Source of the DNA: Ophioderma brevispina
Taxonomy: Eukaryota; Echinodermata; Ophiuroidea; Amphilepidida; Ophiodermatidae
Direction: 5' to 3'
DNA: 64,000 nucleotides
Assembly (NCBI GenBank): GCA_023653785.1
Contig: JAMKCH010084879.1
Location: forward strand, 1-64,000
Shown here: piece by piece, positions 1 through 13,255 of the stretch
How the letters are laid out: every line of letters starts with the position of its first letter
How positions within the stretch are numbered: position 1 is the first letter of the stretch
Notes under the pieces: model-generated
What the model saw: only the letters and a program-made list of their open reading frames with translations
What the model was told of the DNA's origin: nothing
The model's database searches: none
Translations under genes and position numbers: made by a program

Positions 1-288
1 TTGCACATACACCCCATCAATGTTACCGTGGGAACCAACTTGCTGTTTTGATGGGTAGGACGCAATAATGCATGTGCAAAGCCCATTCAATACTGTGCTA
101 TATATTGATGGTAAACACTAAAACGGCGGTTTTGGAATGGTTTTTGGTTTGGGAATGAAATGGCATCGAGGGGCTCAAACTTCAGGGTGACAATGAGAAA
201 AATAACGGCCTTTATCTGATATCAAAATCAATACTATGCCGGGTGTTTAAATCAGGGGGGATCCCAAAGACGATCGGAACACGCACCT
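1..288. mobile_element. TTAA-flanked MITE, left end outside window
   Basis: The right end reads ...CGATCG(G)AACACGCACCT followed by TTAA (289-292). Its inverse begins AGGTGCG and matches the terminal repeat of the complete element at 15,613-15,963. The interiors also align in diverged form: CCCATT(C/G)A(A/G)TACTGTG, then a run ending in ATGAGAAAAA, then a TCTGATA(T/C)CAAAA block, in the same order. It is a truncated member of a short non-autonomous TTAA-inserting family, a piggyBac-type target preference. I see no coding capacity. Confidence 0.55.
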
Positions 289-292
289 TTAA

Positions 293-1120
293 GAGCCTTT
301 TTTTTTGTAACAGTTTACCAGAATCGTTGTAAACCACCCAATGCTTATTGATAACAGTGGGCAGTGGATAGTGGTCCTCTTCTTTTCCATTGAACCAAAA
401 TAAGTACTAACATTACTAGTATGGCATTACAATGACGTTACAAGTCTTGCCAAGTAGGCAAAATTGGCATGTTCCACAGAATATAGGAGGAAAGAAAATA
501 CGATTTTTGCGCTAAAAAATGCGAGGAAGTATCGGATTTCATGCGGTTTTTTGAGCTCTAAATGATGGATTTGACTAGTTTTACATAAACATAAGAGTTT
601 AAGAGCCATGCTGTGCATAATATTTAAAAAAAGGTATCATAAATATTCCTGCGTGGCAAAAACCCCCCCCCCCCACACTTCGACTTTTACGGAATATAAC
701 CCCGGTGAAGGTGGCGTGATACCGTCAATTTTTTTTTCGCAAAAAATGACCGGAGGAGAAGGATGAGACGAAAATGATTACCGGGAAGGTTTTTACGCAA
801 GCGTTTGGCATAATAAGCGCAACTAGAGCAAAATTCAAATGGTGGGGTGGTAAACCACTCCCCCCCACCCCCACCGTTAAGACGACGGTTTAAGGGTGGT
901 TGACCAGCCAATATGTATAGAATTACAGCATTCTGCGAGGTTTACCCACATCCCTGAACCATCTACCCACGAAACTGTGGGGTGATAAATACTAAATGTA
1001 TCATCAAAGGCGTCAAGGCAATTGTGAGGGACCCCTCCGGCCAAATTTACCGGGGAAAAATTAGAATGACCCGCCTTCAAAGTCATTGGCTGGGGGGGGG
1101 GGGGGGTCGTTGACAAACTC
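293..1120. other. Low-complexity stretch with C-run and G-run
   Basis: No gene recognised. A C-run near 663-674, a C-rich block near 859-876 and a G-run near 1,092-1,106 stand out of AT-rich sequence. Such homopolymer edges recur in several MITEs of this window (for example 27,267-27,425), so this may be an old TIR element, but I could not match its ends. Short open frames here have proline/glycine-rich low-complexity translations and are not supported as genes. Confidence 0.3.
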
Positions 1121-4100
1121 TAATTATTATACGGTACTTTTTGAAATTGTTCTGCAGAATTATAGCACGAAAACACTATATATACATAGAACGTGTAGTT
1201 TGCCATCATTTAGAGCCAAAACTTGCATGAAAATATGGATATTTTCAGTGCAACATTGAATTTTCGCCTATTGTGTGTGTATATGGAAAATACACACTTT
1301 TTTGCTGCCCACGCACTTAGACGTCATCCTACTTGTTAATGTTGGTACTTATTTGGTTTCAAGTTAATTCGCCCGCGTATTAACAAACTTCTAGAAATGT
1401 CAACACACATTAATTAAAAAACACGAAAAAATGCCTTATTGTTGTCTTGTAATAAAGATTTAATACACTATACAAAAAATGGCATGGCCCATTTTGATTG
1501 GCGTCATGTGAAACATGTTACCCCCCAGAGAGAAATTTCGAGGCGGCAATTTTATATCTGCGAAGTAGGTAGGACATACAGTTTAATTAAAAATATCAAA
1601 ATTCGCTTTGTAGTACGATAAGTGCCAGTGTTCACCCCAAAAAGACAGGTTCAAATCTCGCAGGCCTACAGTGAAAGAAAGCCAGAAATAACTGATCTGA
1701 GACACTTCTAAGGTTACCTTACCAACAAGGTCTGCTGCTCGATTTTTGGGTCCGCCTTGGCTGCGTAAACAGTGACTACAGCAATTGCGCTATTTTAATT
1801 CAATCTGCCCAGTTCTTCAAGCTACAAAACTGGACGTCGAAAATGTATTACATCCTCTATTGAACCTTAGGTACTTATTATATTTCAAACATTATTTCTA
1901 TACCTACATATAAGGGTATAGATGTAGAGTAGATATATTTTAGCATGACAGATCTTCCACGAACCATCACCTATAACGTAGATAGGTCAACCTATCAAAA
2001 AGGTATTACACAGTCTCATTATAGATGTGACTGATTCATAACCGCAAGAGTAAAGTTATGTTAACAACTGATCAGCCTATACGTGCGCGAATGCATCTTT
2101 CATTAGTAGACAACTCTTTCTCCACACACAGTTGCTTACAATGACGGTGCCAACTACTAATACTATAACAGATAATAGTCACAAGGTTGAGACAACTAAC
2201 TAAATTTGTCTTGGTCGATTCTCATGCTCGTATAGTTCTGGACAGACCACCTCCAATGCCGACGACAGCATGTGAGTGAGCTTTTTGTTCCATTAGATTT
2301 TACTGACTCTTTAATGAAAATACTGCGTTTCGACCTGATTGGCGGACATCGTATATATTTAACACCTGACTACTTATAGTCTGAATGCCATCAAATTCTG
2401 ATTGCTAACACACAATTTCTACAAATGGTCACTAAAATGCGCAACAATGTAGGCCTATAAATTGGACTTGTAATCAAATACCAAACCAACTGACACAAAG
2501 TTGTAAACATTTTGCCCTCACAATTGACCGTGCCTGCTGACAATATGAAAACGTGCTTACATCATTCCTGGAGATACCATAAGTAACATGTGTACTGCAC
2601 CAAGTTGTCAAATTCAGAACATGATGTTTGTTGACCATATATAGCAATTATTGCATACGTTAATTAACAATCAACTGAAACTGCTAAAACCACTAGAAAG
2701 TGAAATCTAGCAACACATTTGCATATCTGCTATCTCAGCCGTACCCACATTGCCTTTACCTAAGTGAGTAAACCAAATCAAGTTAAATTTTTATTTACAA
2801 CAATTATACAGAAAAATTGAACGTCTTGGCCTAAGTACAGATATGAATGTGATTACGTCTGTGAACTAATTACACTGATATAATTTGGAGGGATGTTTTA
2901 CAATAAATTATTGCATTGCAATTCATGAAGACTGTAAATACATCACACAGCATGCGCAGCATGTATCATTGGCATGTAAATATCTCATTCTAGTTTAATA
3001 ACAATAATAGTCTTGTTTGTTGTAATAGCGGATTAATGCCACTTAGTGCATATAAACATTCCAGTACACATAATTACTGCCAAATTGTTAAATGCGACAA
3101 GGAGTCTTATTTTTTCTCCAAACAGTGATTGTAGTCATTTTCACTTTCTTAGTTTTGTTATACTAATCTGAATTAAAAACTGAACCCAATTGTGATATCA
3201 TGTGTTAAACCAACAACAATGAAAAATTCATTTCCAAAACATATGAAGAGATATCGTAAGAGTCGGTTGCATTTTAAATACCAAATGTACATTGATAATA
3301 TATAATTATGCCAAAATGCAAATGACAATATCGAGCCCATTGGTGCCAGTTATCTTATATCGCCAGTGCAGATGAAAATACCAAGCTCTATACTTTTATT
3401 AGCTGTTAACTATTCATCTCTCTAATAAGATCATCAAAGTGATGAACATTTATGACGTCGTACTAATTACACATATTGTCAAATTTGTCACGTGTTCTTG
3501 TTTGAAAGAAACACGTACGCAATTTTCTTGAATTATAATCACACAAAATAATGCATACATAAAGTCTGTAACGCAATGTTTCACCTCGTTATCCAAAGGC
3601 AAAAAGCCACATACGGCAATAATAACAAATAAATAATGGATGCTGACGAATTGTTCCACGGTGTTGAAAGGACTTGCATACAATTGAAAGGACGTTTATT
3701 ATCAAATTCAGACCTATATGACTATTGTTATCTTACCATGCCTGGAGGTCAATAAATATACAAGATTTTGCTATTACAATTTTTCCTTAGATTTTGAATT
3801 CCGCCTGTTGCTAGTAGGTTGGCATGTTTCCTACCCCCGGTTCAAACACTAGCCTCAGCGATTTGCTTGTGTGCGCTGAGCTTTTTTTAAAAATATTGAT
3901 TATTAGGCTAATTTTATAATAATTTATAGCGGCATGAATTCGACTTTCGCTTAGTATAGTCCATATTTGACTAGATGGCTAAATCGCTATATCCAAAATA
4001 TGTATTTGTAAATCATCCTTAATTTAGCAAAAATCATTATAAGCTAGTTAGCGTCAACTAGGCGAGATATTCTTTTAAATAATCTGTTAAATATCTATAC

Positions 4101-4830
4101 CATGCATGTAGGGAAACGCAATGTCGTCAGATTTTGTATTACCAGTATTGAAGCCCCGGTAGGCCTAATATATCGTAAATAAAATCTCTTTGGACGCGAG
4201 ACAACATGAACTGATTCAATAAGTGTACAATTCATAAAAACAAACAAAACACGCCCTTTTTACCAAATCTGGTTTGATAGCATTGTAATAAATCTTATAT
4301 TATTAGCAGACTGAAAAAATGCTTGAATCCCTAACATTATAATTTTACCTTTGATTCAAGAATATTACCGTTTAGTTATTTTTTCATTGACTAATAGGGA
4401 TTCCCCAGATGTGCCAATTACGGAGACATTTTGAATGCAAGTCATAGTGGCGGACACACATACCACTTTTCGCCCTGCAGTGGCATCAGCCTGGTCATGC
4501 GTCAGCACTTTTAGATTCTGTCTAGTTACTAATACTTGACATTCAAGGGATTGATTGTTACGATCTTGAGACATTTTGTTCATATGCTATCTATAAATAA
4601 ATTTAGAATTTGCGACGGTACTCGGACTCTTTCGCGATTTTTGGCCGAGGCCCGGGGGGGGGCTACCAAGTTAGGTCGTTGATTCGGATCCGCTAAGGAA
4701 CCTTATCAGAAGTGAAATGCGAGTGTATAGTAGAATGGTCAAGCCCTTACTAGGAGTCCATCGTCTAAGTATCCCAGAGTTACTTTGCAACTAGACACAG
4801 TGTCATACTTTCACTGATAGTCCACTTCTA
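1121..4830. other. AT-rich intergenic sequence, nothing recognised
   Basis: Only short frames (under 80 codons) without domain signatures, coding-like composition or flanking splice signals. There is a G-run near 4,650. I found no tandem repeat or terminal inverted repeat. Confidence 0.4.
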
Positions 4831-5270
4831 CACTGTAAAAACAAATATGCTCAAATTTTGAGTTAGTAAAAAAAGGACACAACCCTTTTACGTTGAGTAA
4901 AATCTAGTCAAATCAAAGATAAGTCAAACACTACCTCCACACCTTAAACAAATACCGAAAGTTCCCTTTCCATCTACATTGTGGTCAATTCCAAATACCA
5001 TAACATTCCCATGGCCTCTTTCCAGACACTCCCTGATCTTTCTCAACTAGCCCACGATTTCTCTTCTCCATTTCCTCAGGGTCCACTTCACAACTACCAC
5101 ATGGGTCACCTTTCAACAAAACTGACCCAGGTTTCTCCTTTCCAACAACAATCACGCCTTTCACCGTATCTGCAGGTTACTAACAATTCCAATTGAAGCA
5201 TAATTCAGGTTCTAAGAAGTTTCCTTTTTGAGCAAATATTTGAGCTAAATTTGCAGCCGAATTTTTTAGA
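4831..5270. mobile_element. Possible TIR element
   Basis: The left edge reads CACTGTAAAAACAAATATGC, then TCAAATTTTGAG. The inverse of the right edge contains CTCAAATATTTGCTCAAAAAGG. The two share a CAAATAT..GCTCAAA core in inverted orientation. Ends starting CACTGTAAAAA are typical of DNA-transposon termini. Target duplication is not evident, so the call is tentative. Confidence 0.25.
4985..5176 (-). other. Coding-like ORF fragment, family unknown
   Basis: A 63-codon open frame inside the candidate TIR element, closed by TGA at 4985-4987 and bounded upstream by TAA at 5177-5179. Its composition is hydrophilic and protein-like, with GDPCGSCEVDPEEMEKRNRG in the middle and KRPWECYGIWN before the stop, unlike the low-complexity frames around it. 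There is no start codon context or splice signal I trust. It could be a fragment of a transposon protein. An overlapping 71-codon plus-strand frame exists and cannot be excluded. Confidence 0.15.
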
Positions 5271-5555
5271 GTTACAAATCCTCGCCAAATTCCTTCCAAA
5301 TCCAGTTCTAAGCCACTCCGTCCCTAATAGAAAGACAAAATCACTTCCCAAGACCCCTAAATTCAGAATGTCGGGGCACAACATATCCTACACAGAAAGT
5401 TAAGATTGCAGCCTCCGGGGCTGCCCCTATCACTCTCATACTCCACTCTCTCTGGATATTTTCTTTCTATTTTGTAATCCTTACAGCCCACAACATCTCA
5501 CAATTATAGAACACGGTCCCATCCCTCTAAATACCTAAAAAATAAAACTCTAGTA

Positions 5556-6250
5556 TCATCATGTCATGTTTAAATAAAATGTCTTTGTTTTTTCTAATTC
5601 ACACGTTTTTTGATTTATAACTAAAGATAACTTACTAAAAATGAATAAAATTATTTAAATTTTATATATTTAGTTAGGACAAATGAACAAGCTTTTGAGC
5701 GTTAGTCTAGGCCCGTTATATATATATATATGGATCAAATTTGGACTAGAACCGCCCGCAAGATCATATGTACTAGGTACTAGTCAAAAAGTGACGAGAT
5801 ATTTTAATGAGTGCAAAAAAAAATGATTATGATGCAAGTATTCTCGCCATATCACCACAATACAATATAGGACCATAGAAGAGGACTTCACATAACATAC
5901 TATGATATCATGTCATGTTAATATAAAATGGTCTGATTTTTTCTAATTTACACGTTTTGATTATAACTACTCATGTCCACAAGACTAATAGACCAAAATG
6001 ATTTAAATTTCTATATATATAATTAGGACATTGAAAAGTTTTTTCGGTGGTAGCGCTTATTTTATATAGATATCATGGTCAAATTTTGACTAGAACCGCG
6101 CAGAAGATCATATTGTTAAGAAGGTACTAGTCAAAAGTGACGATGAGATTTAATGAGTGCCAAAAAAAATGGGATTTTGAGTGCCAAGGTATCTCGCAAT
6201 ATCCCACATTACATATGGGACCTAGAAGAGGGCTTCACAATCACGTCGTG
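5556..6250. repeat. Tandem duplication, two units of about 350 bp
   Basis: Unit 1 (about 5,556-5,912) and unit 2 (about 5,913-6,250) share, in order: CATGTCATGTT, TTTTTTCTAATT(C/T)ACACG, the ATTTAAATTT..TATATAT block, ATTAGGACA-type sequence, GACTAGAACCGC, AAGATCATAT, GGTACTAGTCAAAA.GTGACGA, TTTAATGAGTGC and AGAAGAGG.CTTCACA. They differ by scattered substitutions and small indels, so the duplication is not recent. No ORF is preserved. Confidence 0.75.
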
Positions 6251-9200
6251 AGGTCACACATATTTTTGGTGTTCATCAGGGTAATTTAAACACAAGTTGA
6301 CTTAGGGGATATTGAATTTGATTACTCGATTCTCCCATCATAACATTATACAATGTTACTATAGTTGCGCCCCACAAATTAGGTGCTAAGGTATGAGATT
6401 TGATAATCTTTATCGATTTCACCATAATCCCATAACACAATAGATGCGGTATTAAGCACTGAGTGTACAGTCCAGGATTTATACACTGATTCTTTACCAG
6501 TAATATTTTAGGAATAATTGTGACTGGATATTGGATATATGTTCCTTGCTTCCACCCACATTTTTCAGTCACCAATGCAATGTTGAAAACTACTTTCGCA
6601 AAAAAAGGTAACATTCAGGGTTGCATTGAAAAAAAAAAAAAATTGTCTAAGTAAAACGATCTCGTGTCTCTGTATAAATCTCAATATTGTATATTTTATT
6701 AACCATCTGTCACTCCAGAGCACACTCATTACTAAAAGATATATGTCTCTCAATGAGATGCTCCCCCATTCCATTAGGCAACAGGAAGATTCCACACTGG
6801 CAAGTTTGTAGATATACTTCATTTCTTCTAAATATCTTAGCCTCACATTTCGTCTAAAAATCACTTTTTCCTCTTACAAAAAAATAAACAGAACCCGTTC
6901 GAGGCCCCCGCCGAAAAAAGAACTATTCAATCAAACAACATATTCAATATTTACTGTTCCCCCCAAAATTACTGCTCCCTCCCCAAAACCGTCTGAAAGA
7001 AGGGAATTTTGAAATCTGAAAAATGCAAAATGGTCAGTATAGTAACCATACCCCAAATGGGGTGACACAATTACTGTCTTCTGACCACACATTTTTGGAA
7101 CCCCCCAAAACAATAACACAATCTTTAATATACGAAATCAAGTCTAATAAATCCTCCCCCCAAACAGGCAAGGACGCGTATTTCTACCCGATTTCTTAAA
7201 TGTATATTTTTTTTGTTTGTTACTGCCATATTTTTTCGGTACATGCCTCATCCGCAAATATATAGGCGCCCAGTACAAACAAAAGAGAACAAATAGATAA
7301 TTGTTGAAAAGAAAGAAAATAGGCGGATAGACGTATATACATGGATAGCTGATTTGGCCTGTATAAGGACAGATGATGTTCTCAACTTTCATGTTATGAG
7401 GCGTACAGTCAAAACTCTGCGGGAAATTTCCAGAAAAGGGCGTTACGCCCCCGTTCAGATAAATGTTGGTTAAACAGCGACTAAAACTTGGTTTTGTTTT
7501 AGTTGTCAAGTCGGGGGTTTCATTTTTCTTCTGACGCAGTTCTAAACAATGGGTTGTTAGTTGTTTGGATTTTTGTTTGTGGTAAATGGCAAACAATCAA
7601 CAAAGTCAATCATACCTTCCTGCCCTTAGTCATGTTGAGAATAGGTCCTTTCAATTTCAGAATACAGAAGCATACATTTTTGATTGTAAAGTACACCCAT
7701 ACAAAGTATATATTTCTAGACAGTTAAAAATGTCACAAGATTGTAAAAATGCTAACAAATATGCAATTAGCCACATTATTATACCAATTAGAATCATTAA
7801 ATATGACAAATTAGGCCAAAATATTGAAAAAAATCACTTATTTTAACCAATTTTTATCCAATGTATAGCAACTTATTTATTTGAGAAAGAAACATTATCA
7901 TCAATTTCAAAACAAAAAAAAAAATATGTATCCTAAGTAATTCAATAATTGATCTGAAAATATTTTTTTTAGCAAAAACGCTGCTAAATATGCCCCTTTG
8001 AAAAATTAAGGAAAAAATAAGAGAATTAGCGCCATTTTAGCAATGACTGTTTCACTTTGATCAGCTCTGTACGGAATCCGAACGTCGACATTGCTAACCA
8101 AACAAAGTAAAATGTAAAGCCTATTGGATGCAAAATGTTAATATTGAGTTAGCGGCATTTATGGAAGACATAATATTCAATTACCACAGAATCGACCCTT
8201 AAGCAACTGTTTTTTTCCGATTTCCGAATTGAAATGTGTTCTTGTCTATATATAAAGAGCTCACGGTTAATTCCATGCTCTGGATGGTCAGCCCACACAT
8301 TAATCATGTTTAGATTGAGCTTATTTCGTAATGAACACAGTGCATATTTCTGCAAAGAACGTTAAACACATGTGATTGCGTTTACAAGTACATTATTAAT
8401 TAACATTGCCTTGTATTATCTAAATTGGTGATTGGTAGCATCGGTGTGTAACTTCAATTCAATCCAAGTAGGCAGCGTTACACAAGGTATCTAGATCTAA
8501 GCACAATGAGGCTTATTCCGGGGTTTTTTTATACCGAATAAAACATAATATACCATTATAAACATAGTCAATGATATGGTAGAATAAACCATTTCAATAA
8601 GGGCCATGAATATTTTTTAAGATCTATTATCGCTTTGTCTAGGAAATGTATTGCATTTAAATAGTTAATGGAAGTAGATTTTGTTCAACTAAAATTGTAA
8701 GTAACTCGTATCTCTTTGACAAATTGATGAATGTTTTTTGTTGTGGGAGATAAATTATACTTTTAAAACAGTTTTTTGAGAAGAATTATACAAAATGTTC
8801 CAAACAAACGGGCTCATTTCTTAATTACAAATTTGAAACGTTACATGACAGACGTCAGAGGGCTAATTTTTTGCTTCCAAATTTGTGCTACGTGAATACG
8901 TATATGCATTTTACCAATGATTTTATTGAAGTCAACAACGTCAATATACAACTATGTCGCACACCATTATGACATGATTTCCATTTATCCTGAATAAGGA
9001 GTTTTTTAAACTCAATAAGCCTTATTATGCTAACCTATAATTATACCTTTAATGGAAATACTGAAAGAGACAAAGCCGGGAAGAGCTCAAAAAGAACAGG
9101 AGTTTTATAGGGACGTTTTGGAAATGTGTGTGTAGTGTGGTGTGGTGCTGTGAGGGTGTGTGGGGTGTGTTTGTGCAGTACCAAAGAGGACGCGATCTGT

Positions 9201-9507
9201 TCTCGGAGTCTTTTCAGTGCGAACGGATATCATGGGCATATAGTGTACATGCCTGGCTCCATATTGAAAATTTCCTTGACCTGTTATTGTAGTTAAGCTG
9301 ACTCAGAGATTTCGAAATATTAATTTTTTGTTGATAATAATGGAAAAATAGTCAACTAGAACTAAAGGATAGTCACCTAAATGCAGCAATTCCAAATTTT
9401 GAGGTGTATCGGATTTTCGTTTTGATGCCAGGTCACAAATTATGTGTAGTCTTACGTCCCATTCGCGAATACTGCTTGCTATGAACAAAAATCGGACGCG
9501 AATTTAT
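6251..9507. other. AT-rich sequence, no gene recognised
   Basis: Short frames only. The longest (7,144-7,596, minus, 150 codons) is biased to Lys, Phe, Tyr and Pro with no domain, and is probably chance. A GT-rich microsatellite-like tract lies at about 9,125-9,175. Confidence 0.35.
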
Positions 9508-9660
9508 AACAAGTTGTGATTTTCTATATGAAGGAATTCGATTAAGCTTAGCAGTTCACACAGTGCCAGTTAGTATGTGGGTAAGCATTATGTACATGCA
9601 AAAAACACGATTTTTTGGAAATGAGGGCGCCCTCCTCAGAGAAACTCTGAGTCGGCTTTT
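9508..9660 (+). repeat. Dispersed repeat (partner at 58.38 kb)
   Basis: Near-identical to 58,379-58,535 in the same orientation. Shared landmarks are CAAGTTGTGATTTTCTATAT, GAAGGAATTCGATT, AGCTTAGCA, ATGTACATG, ACACGATTTTTTGGAAAT and GAGGGCGCCCTCCTCA, followed by CTCTGAGTCGG. It is noncoding and of unknown class. Confidence 0.7.
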
Positions 9661-9944
9661 TTAAAGCTTGTTGACGGAGCGAAGACCGAGGTCGTTAATA
9701 CAAGCTCCTTAGCCATGATTCACTATGTGACATTCCTTTCCCGCCCTTATCGTTAATATAGATTCTGTAGTACATATAGATTACGTTCTCGACATGCTTT
9801 CTGTGTCAAGAATTTCTTTGCATTTGCAATGGTCAAATACCGTTATAAACGGGGTAATGAGATACAGCATGTAACAGTTTTAATCTAACATAATAAATTA
9901 GCAGGAGATATTAGATATGTTACCATTAAAACAAGTTACATCAA

Positions 9945-10015
9945 TCACTCACATCACACACACACACACACAAACACCACACACCACCCACACACCACAC
10001 ACATCATTCACATCA
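9945..10015. repeat. CA/CCACA simple repeat
   Basis: Alternating CA with interspersed CACC, ending near CATCATTCACATCATA. The frame running through it (9,917-10,108) owes its His/Thr content to the repeat and is not a gene call. Confidence 0.8.
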
Positions 10016-10522
10016 TACAGGGTTGTTATTAAAAATTATGCCATGGAATGCTGCGCCCTGACCTTGATATGTTTCCTTCAATCGCCCAACTGTCTGAACA
10101 TCATGTAATACAACATTATTTTACACTACATTATTACATAAAATGGTTAGCAGATATGAAAGTTTTATGTATACCTTCCTATTTTCCTCCATTCGATGGG
10201 AGCCTAGACAAGTAAAGCCCCACCTTGTGTAAAATGATATAGATACCACAACATATTTTCAATATTTGTTTAATTCCTAAAAGTGGTGTTTATTGTGCTC
10301 TGGCATGTTTAAAGGTTCAATAACAAAAAAATCTTGAAAAATAATAATATACGCATGTGAGTTTTTTATCAAACAATGGTTGCATAAAATATTGCACAAA
10401 TGAAATGGATCAGAGAAATCTTTATCGGATTAACAGCATGATTAAATAGATTTGAAAACAGTATTTGCATGAGAGTTCTTTGCCATAGAATATGCTCCAA
10501 AATCAACTAGATCAGATAACTT

Positions 10523-10759
10523 TCATTCATCATGAATGATTTTGAAACAAATTTGAAGTTTTCGAAGAAGAGAAGAGAGATTATGCATTAGAATATATTT
10601 CAAGGACATGATCTTGCTTCTTGCCCAGACCACAAAGTCATTCAGTTCAGTTTCAAAATTTATGTATAAGGTCTTCTTGAAGCTCGGTACTGGTTGTCCT
10701 AGTTCTTCAAAGAAGTCTTCTTTCAACATTCTACCTTTGACTTGAAGAATTGTATCAAG
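10523..10759 (-). other. Coding-like ORF, family unknown
   Basis: An open frame of about 78 codons between an upstream TAA (10,760-10,762) and a stop at 10,523. The translation is balanced and protein-like (for example EDFFEELGQPVPSFKKTLYI and FETELNDFVVWARSKIMSLK), with acidic N-terminal and basic C-terminal halves. I do not recognise the family. No splice sites are convincing. It may be a transposase or host-gene fossil, or chance. Confidence 0.2.
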
Positions 10760-10879
10760 TTATTCGCTTATTCCAGCTTATTGAAGCTAACAATAGTTCA
10801 ATTAGAGAGAATGAATAAATTTTTGAAGGAGATCTTGTTTACACTATCTGGACAAGGTGCATATGTGGCTTTTGAATGT

Positions 10880-11860
10880 TTAACACATCCTGTTTAAAAC
10901 TTAATCTGCATATAATTATTTACTACATCACTATTATAATTGAATTTACTGAATCTGGTTATCTGCAATTTAGTCTTGTGAAGCAAAGTTCATGAAGATT
11001 TGTCACCGTATTCAGACAACATATGGATAACTGAAAACCCAGCTTAAACGACCACTATCAGGATTACTAAATCAGAAAATTCGAAAAAATAATAAAAAAT
11101 CCAAGATTTTGGCATGTCTCTAAACAAATATAGGTATCTAACATTACCCTATATTGATATCAGACCAGAAGGTTCCGACATTCAGTTACACGGCTACAGC
11201 CCTAATAAGGTTCAGGTCATTCTAGCGGCAAAAAAAAAATCCAGAATGCATTTTTGCTTGAAACCGGTGCTCAATATTGCGTGATCATACTGAAGAAAAA
11301 AAGAAAATATAATTTCAATTCTTAGGGTGACAGCTCTGTAGTGTAGCCTATTACAATTCGAGGCAAGTTTGGTGACCCCCTATAGACCATGTAGACCCTT
11401 GTTACATTTTTGCCACTAAGTACGAAACCAAATGACCAAACATCTGTTAAAATAAGGCAAGAGCGAACAATTTCACACCAGTTTCAAAACAAAATCGGAA
11501 CAATGTGTAACGTTTACCCCCAGGACCTGAATTAATAGGGCTTTACCTGAATTAACTAACGCGTTGGAACCCACAGACAAACTATACTTTTTTTAACCTT
11601 ATAATGAGACAAAAATTACATGGGTACATTTTTTAAACACAATATTAGATATTGAATTTAAAATTTATCCCTATACTAACATTTCCCCCCATCATTTAAA
11701 GTTACCCCCCACATTTCCAGAGCGTTAGGACCCAACAAATTCGGATTCAGCCACCCTTGTAAACTAATAGAAAAACATTTTCAACCTTCTTCCCCAAACT
11801 CTAGAAATGCGCGATCTGCATTTACCCCCTAACCCTACTATATACGAATATGTGTAACTG
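10880..11860 (-). repeat. Dispersed interspersed repeat, includes inverted copy of the 23.5-kb family
   Basis: The 11,190-11,545 part is the reverse-orientation relative of the element at 23,536-23,860: GGGTGACCCCCTATAG-type sequence, the inverse of GTTCGTCTTGCCTTATTTTA, and GTTTACCCCCAGGACCTGAA at its end. Both termini carry the family's TACAGCCCTAATAAGGTTC-type inverted repeat. The flanking 11,050-11,160 stretch (ACTAAATCAGAAAATTCGAA and following) also recurs near 19,240. No coding frame. Confidence 0.6.
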
Positions 11861-12717
11861 CTTCATGATCATGATGGTCTGGTAAACTGCATTCATTCAA
11901 ATGAGTGCTTTCATAATAAAAAAAAAACGCCACTATCACTACTTCTACGTACTGCTGCTGCTAGCGGTTGAAGTTGAATCAATCACGATTTTAATTGTTG
12001 TAACCTTCAGTTATTTCGATTTGACGATCTGTTCTATTAAATGCATTTGGAAACACTCTATAGTCAGCGGTACGGTAGTAGCAAGATTTCTAATTATTTC
12101 CGATGTTGTTTTGGACACTCTTGTAGTATTGAAGGCAAACGGTTTATGGCTCTGCTGCCATATAATTCTCTGCGCTCGTCTATCATTGTCGTTATATTGC
12201 CACCGCGCACGATATTTACCGGGGCAATAGGGAAATACTTAAAAGCTTCAAGACTTCACATACAATGGAGCAGAATCATTTTCTTTATTGCCGACCAATG
12301 CCGGACACCGAGAAACAAATCAAAGTGATTTTCTGGAGTAGTAAAGGTATTACCAATGCATAGTAAACATTTCAAGCACGAACAAAATCATACTTTGCCA
12401 ACAATCCTAGCACGTTAAGATCAACGTACAAGAAGAAATATTTTTTAAATCGCGTCAAATTGTACAGGCTATATCGCACAATGAAAACAGGTTTCAGTAA
12501 GAATAATTTCAATTAAGATTTGAAAACGCCCAACACATCAGTAGTTTGTCGCGGGCCGCGGCGTGTTTATTGTCGGTATTTTCAAACATTCATCTCGGAG
12601 TGTACATTACTGATGTAATAATGATATTCAACATTAATAGCCAGCCAATAATACTTAACCTTGAATGGTAACTAATGAGCAGGCGGATTTGGTCCTCACA
12701 TTGTTTGGAATATATAG
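11861..12717. other. Unassigned sequence with two overlapping ORFs
   Basis: Plus-strand frames at 11,901-12,230 (109 codons) and 12,041-12,328 (95 codons) overlap in different registers, so at most one can be real. Neither shows a domain. The first is hydrophobic with a Leu/Val-rich stretch near its N-terminus. It lies immediately upstream of the GPCR pseudogene, but the two do not join in frame. Confidence 0.2.
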
Positions 12718-13255
12718 AGCAATTCAGCTCTTGCAGGATGTACAGGACACATACTAGTCGTTTTTGCGGTTGTTCACAACACAAATCTCTACAGTACACC
12801 AGGCAAACGTCTGATATTGTCACTTGCCTTCGCTGACATGAGTGTCACAGGCTTCATGGAACTTGTAAATGCGTACGGTTATATACTAGTGGACAGTTGG
12901 AAATGTTTTCTAGAGGACCAGGTTTAGTATTGGATTGTGGGCAGTGTGTGGTCATAAGTTGTAGCTGTTCCTTGTGGACTATGGGCCATAGCTTTGAACA
13001 GGTACATCTATATTTGCTATACGAACACAGTCTACAAGGTGGATTTTCACATGGCCAAAACACTGTGATTTATGCAATATCATATAGGATCATCTGCATC
13101 TAGCTGATCTGACTCTACTTTTTGGGTGAGGGTGGTCACTATTACGACTGAAAAAAAAATAATCGGAGTTCTTACAATAGGCTGGCAAGTTTACTCATGT
13201 CTTGTTCCTGGTCCTATTGTTTTTTACAGGCCATTTTAAATGCTCTCTGCACGTG
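12718..13255 (+). pseudogene. Rhodopsin-class GPCR pseudogene (NRY type, melatonin-receptor/Tre1-like)
   Basis: One continuous frame from 12,718 to 13,065 encodes a GPCR core. TM1 reads AGCTGHILVVFAVVHN, a short intracellular loop reads LYSTPGKR, and TM2 carries LSLAFADMSVTGF with the conserved LAxAD. TM3 ends in WAIALNRYIYIC, an NRY variant of DRY as in melatonin, Tre1 and GPR84-like receptors. After a frame change an ECL2-like LYFLGEGGHYYD and a TM5-like CLVPGPIVFY follow (to about 13,255). In-frame stops sit at 12,715 (TAG), 12,925 (TAG), 12,955 (TAA) and 13,066 (TGA), and the usual Asn of TM1 is His. TM1-TM3 lie without an intron, so an intronless paralogue or a processed copy is possible. 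TM6-TM7 were not found. This is a decayed receptor. The subfamily assignment is tentative. Confidence 0.7.

Noticed and set aside
9111..9175. CRISPR-like or regulatory GT tract
   Set aside because: Irregular GT/GGTG microsatellite in animal DNA with no spacer structure.
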